NCBI GenBank assembly: GCA_001592805.2
Contig: CP051140.1
Coordinates: 2,853,501-2,917,500, forward strand
DNA: 64,000 nucleotides
Source of the DNA: Peltaster fructicola
Lineage: Eukaryota; Ascomycota; Dothideomycetes
Direction: 5' to 3'
Position 1 is the first letter of the stretch, and each line of letters begins with the position of its first letter. The position numbers and the translations under genes were made by a program. This document shows positions 1 through 9,714 of this stretch, one piece after another. The notes under the pieces are model-generated. The model ran no database searches. It was not told the origin of the DNA and saw only the letters and a list, made by a program, of their open reading frames with translations.

Positions 1-176
1 CAGTTCCGTTTCTCGATCGTGGCTGACCAAAGCTAGCAATCTTATGGGTATGGATCTCGACATGGATCTTGATGTTTGAGCACCCCGGAAGTGGACAATG
101 GTCTTAGCGTGGCGTTTATGAGGGTGCTTCCTAACGAAATGCTCGTTCGAATGTCTCGAACCATTCTCTGTGTCTG
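1..176. other. Window edge, no gene assigned
   Basis: Only 176 bases lie between the window edge and the stop codon of the first gene. I see no open frame or RNA signal; it is presumably the 3' flank of the F-box-like gene or the end of an unseen neighbour. Confidence 0.5.
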
Positions 177-893
177 TCAGTCATGAATATGCATGTGTAA
201 TTCTGTGACTTGCGCTCCTGTCTCAAGACAAAGCCTTTTCACAGCATGTGAGATGTCGGTTCCACAACTCGACCTTCGAAGCTCCACTTGAACGTCACCT
301 TTGCATCTAATAGTGAGAAAGGCGAAGAGGATGTTGTTGATAGTCGGTCCAGATAGTCGACTTAGTCGTGGCCTGATCGTGAGCGAGCGGACCTTGCTGA
401 AATCTTGCGTCCACCTCATGAGCGTCTCGATGTTGTAGAGGATCTGCTGGACATCAGGCCTCCGGTGATCTGCGTGTATCACTAGCTGTACATAACGCAT
501 GTGCAATAAGAATGTGACATTAAGTAGACTAGGGTGATGTTGTCTCATATTCTTGGCCACAATTCTTCTAAACACCGCGCGTTGCTTTCCTTTGATGTTC
601 CGGATGTCAAAGTGAAAGGTAGTGATGTCGTAGAGGCGTGCTGCAACCTCGTGTGCGAATCGCTTACACACCAGAGCGAGTGATGGTGGGTGATTGAGCC
701 CATGCCCGGCCAGCTCGCCCACTTCATAGGAGCGACGCAGAGTGAAGACACGAGCGTATGTCATGAAGACCGATCTTCGTTGTGGCATGAGTAGCGCGAT
801 AATCTCTCCAAGCAGCTCCGATGGCAGAGACAAGATGCCTGAGTCTGTCGAGTTTACTACTCTAGTAGGGCGTGGTGGAGTGGTCGGAGGCAA
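177..893 (-). CDS. F-box-like hypothetical protein (start uncertain)
   Basis: The open frame encodes about 238 residues. Near its N-terminus 'LSLPSELLGEII' matches the LPxELLxxI core of fungal F-box motifs, and 'LALVCKRFAHEV' about 50 residues later resembles the L..VCK.F segment that ends such motifs. F-box proteins usually recruit substrates to SCF ubiquitin ligases; no leucine-rich or WD repeats are visible, so the substrate-binding part is unknown. The first in-frame ATG lies downstream of the F-box-like motif and the open frame begins without an ATG, so an upstream exon is likely and the 893 boundary is only the limit of the open frame. It could be an unexpressed family member. Confidence 0.5.
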   Translation of the reverse strand: MPPTTPPRPTRVVNSTDSGILSLPSELLGEIIALLMPQRRSVFMTYARVFTLRRSYEVGELAGHGLNHPPSLALVCKRFAHEVAARLYDITTFHFDIRNIKGKQRAVFRRIVAKNMRQHHPSLLNVTFLLHMRYVQLVIHADHRRPDVQQILYNIETLMRWTQDFSKVRSLTIRPRLSRLSGPTINNILFAFLTIRCKGDVQVELRRSSCGTDISHAVKRLCLETGAQVTELHMHIHD

Positions 894-1733
894 TGGGCCT
901 ATGAAGCCAGGTCCTATGTTGAAGTCAATCGTTTATCCTACCTTTTGTGATCTATCAAGTCAGGTTGCAGTCGTCAGTCAGAAGGCAGTTGTGTTCGGTC
1001 CATCGGCCGTCTCCTAAGTACAGATCAGACAGCTTGCCACGTCACTACAACACCTTTCCGACGCGGCCATTGAGGTCTGCCTGAGGAAATGGCTTCGAAA
1101 GAGCTGATAATTTGTTATGATAGATCCACAGCGCATCAACCGTGACCAGAAGTACAGTCCTTGCTTGGTAATGGAGTAATATTTCCGACAGCGCTGGCGA
1201 GTTGTTATGATATGCCCAGCGTAGCGATATGTGTCGGCAGTGATGTTCCTGCTTGGAGGTTGAGGAGGGCATTGGTACATCGTCACGAATCTCACAGCAT
1301 GACATGACGGTCTCAGCGAGGCAAGCTCTGTCGGTCACGCCTGTTGTTGTGTCAAGAAGCTTAGAGTACGCTTTGAAGGTGTGAAGCTGGCTGTTGAAGC
1401 GCAGACCTGTTTCTTGTTATGACGATCCCCATGTTGGCGATCTTGCTGCAGAAGGAAATGCGAAGCGCTTCGCACGAAGCAAGCTACTCCTGATACTTAC
1501 TCTGGGTGTAATGTCTGCTAGCTATGGCGAGGCAGTTGTGTAAGGTGTCGCGTGATGAGCCACAAACGCGAGCTGTGAGGTTCAAAAGTTGCTTTCGTGC
1601 ACGGATCCACACAACACGCTAGCGGCCTTGGCGCTCTAGAATTGCACACACACCTCCAAATCTCGCGAACACAAACTGTTTAGCTTCAGTCGACCATTCA
1701 GCGTTTCTTCATCACACACCCCCAACCGCCACG
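894..1733. other. Intergenic region upstream of RPS6
   Basis: This 840-base gap separates the divergent F-box-like and RPS6 genes and must hold both promoters. Short frames on both strands lack recognisable domains. The last 60 bases before the RPS6 start are pyrimidine- and C-rich, as in many fungal ribosomal-protein leaders. A missing first exon of the F-box-like gene may lie at the left end. Confidence 0.5.
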
Positions 1734-2618
1734 ATGAAGTTGAACATCTCATTCCCAGCCAACGGCTCGCAGAAGCTCATCGAAGTCGAAGATGAGCGCA
1801 AGCTCCGTGTCTTCATGGAGAAGCGCATGGGACAAGAAGTTCCAGGTGACTCCGTGGGCGACGAGTTCAAGGGCTACATCTTCCGAATCACTGGCGGCAA
1901 CGACAAGCAGGGCTTCCCAATGAAGCAGGGTGTCATGCACCCAACCCGTGTCCGACTCCTCCTCGCCGATGGCCACAGCTGCTACCGCCCACGACGCACT
2001 GGTGAGCGCAAGAGAAAAAGTGTTCGTGGATGCATTGTTGGCATGGATCTGTCCGTCCTCGCTCTCTCCGTGGTGAAGCAGGGTGACAACGACATCCCTG
2101 GCCTGACCGATACCGTACACCCAAAGCGCCTTGGTCCAAAGCGCGCAACGAAGATTCGACGATTCTTCGGTCTTAGCAAGGAAGACGATGTGAGTTCCTC
2201 CCAAGAGGCTCTACTCCTCTTCGCCAGCCCGCAACCGTGCATTATTGCTGCGGCGGGCTGAGTCTGAGACTTTGAGCACAATGCTAACTGTAGTCTGTTC
2301 TGTAGGTCCGCAAGTTCGTCATCCGTCGTGAGGTCCAGCCAAAGAAGGAGGGTGCCAAGCCATACACCAAGGCTCCTCGCATTCAGCGTCTCGTCACACC
2401 ACAGCGTCTCCAGCACAAGCGACACCGAATCGCACTCAAGCGACGCAAGGCAGAGGCCAGCAAGGATGCTGCTGTGAGTTGAATGCTGTACTTCACGCGA
2501 CATATCACTGACAATGCAACAGAACGAGTATGCACAGCTCCTGCACAAGCGTGTCGCCGAGGAGAAGAGCAAGCAGACTGAGGCCCGTAAGCGACGTGCT
2601 TCCAGCATGCGCAAGTAG
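1734..2618 (+). CDS. RPS6: 40S ribosomal protein S6 (eS6)
   Basis: Three exons (1734-2189, 2306-2473, 2523-2618) encode 239 residues, the usual length for fungal eS6, a structural protein of the small ribosomal subunit and a target of TOR/AGC-kinase signalling. The start '[18 protein letters not shown]', the '[20 protein letters not shown]' region and the basic central domain are near-invariant in the family. The C-terminus 'KRRASSMRK' keeps the RRxSS phosphorylation motif. Intron 1 (2190-2305) has GTGAGT, a GCTAAC branch site and TAG; intron 2 (2474-2522) has GTGAGT and CAG. Both joins keep the frame. The ATG follows a pyrimidine-rich leader. There is no ambiguity about the product. Confidence 0.97.
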
Positions 2619-2981
2619 ATCTTCTTTGAGCGGCGTTTGTCTGTTTAGCGGTCTCTATACGATCGGCTCAACGATTGTGGCCTCGCTCTAGAATTCATGG
2701 AATGACTTGCATGGCGTGGGCGAAAAGCTAAAGGAGTCAGTCTTTGTACCATCATATAAGACTGGCAATCAATCTTCCCCAAAACTCTCGTGCCAATGCT
2801 TGTCATCTGAAGATTCTTGTTGTCGCGGTGCAAGTAATTGTGGCAGATTTCGCAAGCAAAGCTCGGCCCGGCCCAAAAATCTGCACATGCTTCACTGCAT
2901 GACCACGACCTCGACTGCCTTTGATTACTTTCACTATGATACCCTCTGCTTTTTTGACGAACTGCCACAACTCAGCCGGAG
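2619..2981. other. Intergenic, RPS6 3' flank and PRPP synthetase promoter
   Basis: These 363 bases lie between two genes in the same direction. They should contain the RPS6 terminator and the PRPP synthetase promoter. I see no ORF with domain support. Confidence 0.5.
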
Positions 2982-4131
2982 ATGGCTACAAACTCGATCA
3001 AGCTCTTGACCGGCAACAGTCACGGACACCTCGCGAAGCTGGTAGCTGATAGGTATGCTGTTGCGTCACTGATGAGGGACAATCCTGATCATGCAGGTTG
3101 GGCATAGAGCTCGCGAAAGTGCTAGTTCTACAATATTCCAACAACGAGTCAAGCGTCTCGATCGGAGAGACAGTACGAGACGAGGATGGTCGGTGAATAG
3201 GAGAAGTGCTATGCACAATGGCTGACTTGGTGCAGTCTTCATCATCCAATCGACCGACTCACACAAGATTAACGACCACATTATGGAGCTTCTCATATTG
3301 ATCAACGCCTGCCGAACAGCCAGTGCGCGACGAGTAACAGCAGTCCTGCCTAATTTCCCATATGCGCGGCAGGACAAGAAGGATAAGGGTAGAGCGCCTA
3401 TCACTGCTAAGCTCATGGCGAACATGCTGCAGACTGCTGGTTGCAACCATGTCATCACAATGGACCTACACGCCAGCCAAATTCAAGGCTTCTTCAATGT
3501 CCCAGTGGACAACCTCTATGCAGAGCCCAGCACATTAAGGTGGATCAAGGAGAACCTCACAGTGAAAGAGTGTGTTATTGTCAGTCCTGATGCAGGAGGA
3601 GCAAAGAGGTGAGTACAACGCATATACGCTACATGGAGACTGATCAGAGTAGGGCGACTTCTATAGCCGACAGCTTGGATCTCCCATTCGCTCTCATTCA
3701 CAAGGAGCGCGCACGACCTAATGAAGTCAGTCGCATGACACTAGTTGGAGATGTGCAAGGACGTACGGCGATTATCGTCGACGACATGGCAGACACTTGC
3801 GGCACATTGGTCAAGGCAGCTGATGTGGTGCTTGAGCACGGTGCCAAAGAAGCCATCGCCATAGTCACACATGGTATCCTCAGTGGTAATGCTATTGAGA
3901 AGCTTAATGGCTCGAATCTGAAGAAGCTGGTTGTCACGAATACTGTTCCTCACGAGGAGAAGAAGGCATTGTGTTCGAGGATCGAGACGATCGACATTTC
4001 GCCTACGGTATGTCGGAAAGATGTTTGCTGGTTCGAGTACTGACAAATTGCAGCTGGCTGAAGCCTGTCGTCGAACGCACAACGGCGAGAGCATATCGTT
4101 CTTATTCAAGCATGCACCACCGTCGGACTAG
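2982..4131 (+). CDS. Ribose-phosphate pyrophosphokinase (PRPP synthetase)
   Basis: Five exons (2982-3052, 3097-3188, 3236-3608, 3653-4007, 4054-4131) give 322 residues, the normal length. The enzyme transfers pyrophosphate from ATP to ribose 5-phosphate, making PRPP for purine, pyrimidine, histidine, tryptophan and NAD synthesis. Visible family motifs are '[20 protein letters not shown]', the ATP-binding '[15 protein letters not shown]', the '[12 protein letters not shown]' segment and the PRPP loop '[12 protein letters not shown]'. Introns are very short (44-47 nt). Intron 2 uses an unusual GTCGGT donor; it is the join that restores DEDVFIIQS in frame. The C-terminus '[15 protein letters not shown]' resembles the yeast Prs2/3/4 type rather than the insert-bearing Prs1/Prs5 type, but I did not assign a paralogue. 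Confidence 0.95.
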
Positions 4132-4481
4132 GAGAGCCGTCTGTAGGCTTACAAGTTGGGTATGAGCGACATGGAGTCGCGGATAATGATAGCCCCAGTT
4201 ATGGTGTAAACGCACAAGACCTTGAGAACAACCTGATAAAGGTAATGGCACATTGTTGGATGTGAGTCTCGTTATTACAATTAGCATAATCATGCTCAAA
4301 TGGACATCTACGGAGAAGCCCTTTCAAGCCGGATGGGGGCACAAAATGGTATCATTTTCGTATCGCTTGGCCTCAAGAATGCATCAAATAGGCTCTTGGT
4401 ACCACAATGTCGTGTAGAGACCTCGTCTTCTTCCCACCATAACAAGTCTTTCGTAGCTCGTACAATGCATGCTCGCTATCT
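4132..4481. other. Intergenic between convergent genes
   Basis: These 350 bases separate the 3' ends of the PRPP synthetase and CFEM genes, so only terminators are expected. No supported gene is seen. Confidence 0.5.
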
Positions 4482-5472
4482 CTACAAGACAAGGATGGCT
4501 AGAGCAGCGGCGCCCATGAAGGCTGGAGCAGCAGTGATCATGCCTGCCATAGCTGAGGAGCTGCTAGAGGTGGTTGTGGCTGCTCCGCCTGAGCCGCCCG
4601 AGGTAGTTGTGACTGTGGTGGTGACAACGCCTGAGCCAGAGGTGGAGGCTGCAGCTGCAGCAGAGCCGGATGCGGATGCAGAGGCAGAGGCGGAAGCAGA
4701 GGCAGCTGAGTCCGAGGCAGATGCAGAGGCAGAGGCGGATGCTGAAGCTGAAGCTGCTGCGCCATTGAGCTCGGAGGAGGCGTAGGTGGTGGAGAAGCCG
4801 GAAGCAGTCGCAACGACACCTCCGTTAGAGAGGACAGAGTAGTCAGTGCCGCTGAGAGTGTAGTCTGAGCCGCCTGCAGTCAAGGTTGTGCTGCCAATGG
4901 AATATCCAGCTGCACCACTGCTGACTGGGGCGACGATGCCACCAATGCCATTGCCGGAAGCGCCAGATGCTGACATGGTGGTCGAGGCTGCGCTCACTGC
5001 TGAGCCCGAGGTTGAGGCACTATGAAATTGTTAGATTCTGGTCCTCCTGATTGCGATATATCGCTTACGAGGTAGATGCAGAATCGGTTGCGGCGGCGCT
5101 GGAGCCTCCAGTGAAGGATGAGCAGACACTAGCAGACTCGGTTGGGAGAGCGCTGGCACAGTATGATGCGGCGTAGGAAATGGCAGCATCTGCTGCGCCA
5201 GTGTCCGAACCGCAAGCCTTTGAGAACAGTCCCTAACACCATAGCCAAAGTCTGGCTTGCAGCAGAAGCAGGTTGGGTTGTTTGGACAACCGTACTTGCT
5301 GTCTGTCTGCATGATTTCGATCATGTTGTTGATGCAGGTTTGCTGCGATCATTGTCAGCAATGCTGTGTCGTTCGCGCGGCTTTTGTGTATACATACTCC
5401 ACAGGCAGCCAGGGTCGTGTTTTGTGCAGAGACAGCAGCTGCAGTTGCAGCGAGAACGTACACGGCCTTCAT
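4482..5472 (-). CDS. CFEM-domain GPI-anchored cell-surface protein, one frame break
   Basis: Three exons (5472-5398, 5342-5069, 5019-4482) read as a signal peptide (MKAVYVLAATAAAVSAQ), a CFEM domain, an Ala/Ser/Thr-rich stalk and a hydrophobic C-terminal tail typical of GPI attachment. CFEM cysteines run from 'LAACGQTCINNM' through 'PTCFCCKPDFGYGVRDC' to 'ACGSDTG' and 'ASYCAS'. CFEM proteins sit at the wall or membrane; some bind haem, others act in adhesion or infection. Between 'RDCSQ' and 'ACGSD' the frame changes once, at an A-run on the coding strand (5219-5221). The total coding length of 887 is one base short of 296 codons. One missing base (DCSQ-K-ACG) explains it; see findings. Later ATG preferred over an upstream one because it begins the signal peptide. 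Confidence 0.88.
4651..4766. repeat. Low-complexity Ala/Ser-coding tract in the CFEM stalk
   Basis: On the coding (minus) strand this tract encodes alternating Ala-Ser runs such as 'ASASASASASASDSAAS'. Imperfect 6-bp units make it prone to length change by slippage. It forms an extended linker holding the CFEM domain away from the membrane anchor. On the plus strand it reads as an artificial Glu/Asp/Ala-rich frame. Confidence 0.8.
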
Positions 5473-6756
5473 CGTTGTAGATGTGAATTGTTTGATGCTG
5501 AGGTTGAAGTCTGTAGGAAGTCCAGGCTGGTTTCTGTAGGAAAACGAGGAGTGTCTCACAGGATTGTGTTTGCGAAAGGATCAGGAATCGTAATCGTAAT
5601 GTTTGTAATTGTGGCTGGGCTCTTAATTAAAGATCGCGCCTACTATGCACCACGAGCAGCATTAACTAGCTTCACCAGCGCGACGTCAGATCATGATCTG
5701 GCAGTGCCTGTGCGCGACATTTTTCTTCGCTCCTCCCTCGCTACTGAGCGCACATAGCCCATCACCTGATGCCCAAGCATTGTCGCGACCGAGTGCAGCA
5801 CATCTCCGCTTCCTTGCTGCAAGCTCATATACCAAGATTCAAGCCTGCCCTGGTCTTTAGCCTTGGATACTGGAGCACGAGCCATTCCCTGCGCCGCCCT
5901 GACTACGCATCGCACTACTGCAGCGTCCCTCGCAACCTTAGTGGACAGATAGAAACGAAATGATGGAATAGCGCTCCGCTAGGTTTCGAAAACACGGTCG
6001 GCCATTGGGAACACAATCGAATCGCACTGCACCCCATGAGAGATGTACAACCAGTGACGAGGAGGCGAAGCAGGTTTTCGTGAAACGCGCGATGAGGTCT
6101 ATAATGGCGAGACTCGCGGAGAGCGCGAGACGACATGGCTATGCCTTCCTCTTCAAAGTGCTATACTACCATGAACGTCCGCCTTTGCTGCATAGCCAGC
6201 GGTTCCCCATCTCGCCGCTCCACAAAACCGGTTATTAGGTGTTACAAGGACTAGCTACTTCGATGCAAGCAGTTATGCAAACAATTCACGCAGGTCGATC
6301 GGCATTACTGGCAACGAGCTTCGTGTGATCTAGGCGCAGGGGGCTGAAGGGCATGGACGAGACCATTTGCTGCAAGCGAAGCAAGACAAGACTAGCTCGG
6401 CACACATCGAGATGAAGGTGCTCATTGAGCTGTGGTGCAGCATTGTCACAGGCATCCAGAACCAATACGACCCGTGAAGTATTATACTTCAATTCCGATG
6501 CAGCTGTTACCGACACGATTGTTTGTCTACACATCAATGCAGCAGTTGGAATGTCACAGATGACAGTCTGAGGACACATCTGTCTTTCCAGCAGCCCCTC
6601 GAGCTCATGAGTCGACATGGCGGCTGACGTTGGTCCACCGTTCGTCGGTCTGTCTTCGGCGTAGATTTCGAAGCATAAACCTGATCTGCGCGAACGCATC
6701 GTGTCCGCACGTTTCAGCTAAGCTCGGCCTGCATCATCGACGTCATGCTAGAGACT
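5473..6756. other. Intergenic, CFEM promoter and YMR1 3' flank
   Basis: A 1.28-kb stretch. It should hold the CFEM promoter at the left and the YMR1 terminator at the right. A minus-strand frame at 6286-6699 starts with ATG and encodes 137 residues, but has no domain or compositional support, so I do not call it. Other frames are short and overlap. Confidence 0.45.
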
Positions 6757-9372
6757 TCACCTGTCACTAAAGGCGTTCTGCTGGGCGAATGCCGCAAAGT
6801 CCAACCCTCCCCGAAGACTAGGCAGTTGTGCTGGAGCCGTGCTCACGCTCAACGGATCGCCCTCTTCGATCTCCAAGGCTGCCACGTTCGGCACGATCGG
6901 TTGCGATGCGTTGGCATTGACAGACGGCGTTGTATCAGTAGACGAGCTGAGTTGTAAGCCTCCTTGTGCTACACTACTGAGCGCTGGTGTGCTCTTCGCC
7001 GTGCGGATGGTGCTCGTTGGCTCGCTTGCTCCTTCGTGAAGCGACACTGTCGAGACGTTCGACGATATCGTCGACATGCTGGTCACCTTTGGCACGTTCA
7101 TTTCCTCGTCTTTTCGCCCGAACAACGAGTGCCACCATCGTGGCTCCAGCTCACGCTCATATCCCTGCCGGCGAGGGAACAGCAACGGATCTGCGGCATT
7201 TGGTGCATACTCACTGTTCGTAAACTCCCGCCGGCGAGCCAGGAAATTTGCCCAGACAGAGGGAGTGCGATCGAGATACGTCTGCCGCTCCCTCTCGCAA
7301 TTGAACAAGAACTCTCCGTACTGCCCCGAATACGATTGGTAGAGCAGACGACGCAGGAAACGCTCATTGAACTCGAAAGCAGCAGGCTCCTGGTACAGTA
7401 GCTGGTAGACAGCATCCAGGAACTGATGGAAGACAGGCGATACCTCCGACTCGGACATCTTGTGCTCTTTGACGTTCGGCGACGGCATGGTGTGTAGTAT
7501 GGGATTAGGTGGAGGCGTTGACGGTCTCGAATGGTCCTCTGGACCAGTTGGCGGCTGCTTGAAGATGGTGCCACGGCTCTTCTCAAACCAGGTCCTCGCA
7601 CCAGACAGTGCTTTGCTACCAAGAGCCTGTAAATTGTCCGATTTGTCCTTCCGAGGAGGCTGGATACGCTCATTCTCAATCTCAAACCACCTTTCGCTGC
7701 CTGCAGTACCTTGTCGGTCCATGAACTTGTGGCCAAAAGACAGGAAATCCTTCTGTACCAGTGTGATGAATCCCTCGAGAGTCCTGTAGTGCGGATCGAG
7801 CATGACTTGCGCCAGAGCAGAGATCTGGGATGTCCTATCCCATCCATCTGAGCAGTGTATCAAGGCGTGACTACCACCAAGACCCACCACTCTGGCGACT
7901 CGCTCGGCACCATCCAGAATGCTTGCAATGTGGCCCAACCAGTCAGACTTTCGGAGCAGCTCTTGGTTCGGTGCAAGGTCTAGGTAGTCTGAATTACCGA
8001 GCGCATCGACAACCTTGCCCAGCGATGCTCTCATAACGTGGATGTTGTCAATGTTGAGAAAGACTACCTCCACTGGTGCATCAATGCCTTGGGAGTAGTG
8101 CGCGACATCCTCGACACCACCTCCTGTCGCTTTGTTTGCGATCATATTGATCCTCGGCCGTGCATCGACGAAAAGATTGCGTCGCGTGCTGCCGTACACC
8201 CTCTGCCGTGGTGTCTCTGTCTTCGAGTCGTCCAAGATCTGTATCGCTGGCACGTCAGTCTCCACTGCCTGAGCTGCTTGGCTTGGTGAGCCTTCTGGTG
8301 ATTGTGCCTTTGGACTGTGGCTACCGAAGATTGCAGTGACCAGCTTCTCGTCCTGCGGGTTCCTCTTCCCTGCTACACCGACCAGAGGTTGTGATGATCG
8401 TGTGATGCTGCCACCATTAGGGTGCAGGTAGGCCAGTGCTGGTATGCGAGCTTTGGATCGAAACTTCCCAGAGTACTTCAAGACGTTATCGCTAATCTGC
8501 TGCGGAACACAGAGCACGCGAGGGTACGTCGGCGAGTATGTGTGATCGTTGTTGATGTCTGTAATGCGCCAAGCGAGGCCGGGGCCTTCAGAGGCTTTCG
8601 GACTTATGCCCATGCGAGCAAACTCCTTTCGTGCATCGTAGACCTGACCTCCAATGGCAGTCTCCTCTCCTGGTGGCTTGAATGAGAACGCATACATCTC
8701 CTCCATCGACGATACACAGCATCTATCGCGCAGCGCATAGAAGACCTGGCGAGCGGCATCGTCTGGCGACTTGTCAGCCTGAGGACCGTGGAAGTGTAAT
8801 GCGAAGATGGCGAAATCCTTGCAACGGATCCTGATAGCAGGCGGCCGAGCACTGGCCTGTGTTTCTGCCATTACTGGTGACACTGGCCGTCGTGGCGGCG
8901 TGTATGGCACCGATCGAGTTGAGTCAGTAGATGGACGCGCATAGGTGCTCGTCCCATAAGTGGGTGGAAACATCTCATCATCGCCATTCTGCTGCAAGTG
9001 TGCATCTACAGAAGGACGCTGCGAGCTGACCGCAGTACTGGGCCTCAATCGGCAGTGGTGGATTAGAGGAAATGGGACGTAGATCTCCTTCGGTGGCCTT
9101 CTACTGGCTGTCACCGTCTGCCGACTTGACGCTGCGGATCCTGTGGATGTCTGGCTATGGCCATTGGAAGATGCTCCTGCCGTGAGATCTGAGCTGCTTG
9201 GACTTGTGGATGGCTGCGGACTCGACACTGCTCTTGAGCCTGATGTGCTGGGCTGATAGCTGAAGATTAAGTGATGTTGCGTCAGATAGAGCGTGCCGTG
9301 CTCTGGTTGTCCACGGCGATGCAAGCTCACATTGCGAACGCGAACGTCCTGACTGGACTTCTGGCCCTCCAT
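6757..9372 (-). CDS. YMR1: Myotubularin-family phosphoinositide 3-phosphatase
   Basis: A single 871-residue frame. An N-terminal PH-GRAM region (about residues 10-220, 'GTLYLTQHHLIFSY') is interrupted by a long Ser/Thr-rich insert. The catalytic domain follows ('YPRVLCVPQQISDNVL'). The active-site CX5R loop is 'HCSDGWDRTSQ', with Cys507 and Arg513, so the enzyme looks active. 'KDFLSFGHKFMDR' is a further family signature. The C-terminal ~150 residues are Ser/Thr-rich and probably disordered. The family removes the 3-phosphate from PI3P and PI(3,5)P2 and controls endosome-vacuole traffic and autophagy. I chose the ATG at 9372 (MEGQKSS...) because the GRAM domain starts just after it; the frame stays open upstream to 9645 without conserved sequence. 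Confidence 0.93.
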   Translation of the reverse strand: MEGQKSSQDVRVRNVSLHRRGQPEHGTLYLTQHHLIFSYQPSTSGSRAVSSPQPSTSPSSSDLTAGASSNGHSQTSTGSAASSRQTVTASRRPPKEIYVPFPLIHHCRLRPSTAVSSQRPSVDAHLQQNGDDEMFPPTYGTSTYARPSTDSTRSVPYTPPRRPVSPVMAETQASARPPAIRIRCKDFAIFALHFHGPQADKSPDDAARQVFYALRDRCCVSSMEEMYAFSFKPPGEETAIGGQVYDARKEFARMGISPKASEGPGLAWRITDINNDHTYSPTYPRVLCVPQQISDNVLKYSGKFRSKARIPALAYLHPNGGSITRSSQPLVGVAGKRNPQDEKLVTAIFGSHSPKAQSPEGSPSQAAQAVETDVPAIQILDDSKTETPRQRVYGSTRRNLFVDARPRINMIANKATGGGVEDVAHYSQGIDAPVEVVFLNIDNIHVMRASLGKVVDALGNSDYLDLAPNQELLRKSDWLGHIASILDGAERVARVVGLGGSHALIHCSDGWDRTSQISALAQVMLDPHYRTLEGFITLVQKDFLSFGHKFMDRQGTAGSERWFEIENERIQPPRKDKSDNLQALGSKALSGARTWFEKSRGTIFKQPPTGPEDHSRPSTPPPNPILHTMPSPNVKEHKMSESEVSPVFHQFLDAVYQLLYQEPAAFEFNERFLRRLLYQSYSGQYGEFLFNCERERQTYLDRTPSVWANFLARRREFTNSEYAPNAADPLLFPRRQGYERELEPRWWHSLFGRKDEEMNVPKVTSMSTISSNVSTVSLHEGASEPTSTIRTAKSTPALSSVAQGGLQLSSSTDTTPSVNANASQPIVPNVAALEIEEGDPLSVSTAPAQLPSLRGGLDFAAFAQQNAFSDR

Positions 9373-9714
9373 GATCGTCCCCATTACCATGCGATTATGT
9401 ATATCGTCATGGTCGACGATTATGCGAGAGATACGTGCGTGAGAAATCGCATCATGTGCAGGCGTGCAAGTGACTTCACTCACTGTGGGGCTGTGGGAAC
9501 AGCATTTTGCGTGCACTTGGAAGAACACCACATGCAAGACAATTGGCAACAAGCCTTGAGGTATTGTCACACGGCAGATACACTGCGAAATGGTCGACAA
9601 CTCAAATATATGGTACACAAGAACTAAGCATAGGGTATCAAACAAAAGAGAAGCCTAAGCTAAGTTTCGCCGTCTCATTCTTGATCGAACGCTTCCCACG
9701 GAGGGTATGGCAGA
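9373..9714. other. Intergenic, YMR1 promoter
   Basis: A 342-base gap between two minus-strand genes, holding the YMR1 promoter and the terminator of the upstream gene. The YMR1 frame extends into it, but the sequence there does not look conserved. Confidence 0.5.

Noticed and set aside
1749-2204. Antisense 151-residue frame in RPS6
   Set aside because: It lies wholly over the first RPS6 exon and has no domain support.
4300-4785. Plus-strand frame rich in Ala, Glu and Asp
   Set aside because: It is antisense to the Ala/Ser-coding stalk of the CFEM gene; its composition is a by-product of that low-complexity tract.
6286-6699. Minus-strand 137-residue frame downstream of YMR1
   Set aside because: It has an ATG but no domain, no signal peptide and no compositional sign of coding.
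9373-9645. Upstream extension of the YMR1 frame
   Set aside because: Conserved GRAM sequence starts right after the ATG at 9372, and the extension lacks family similarity.
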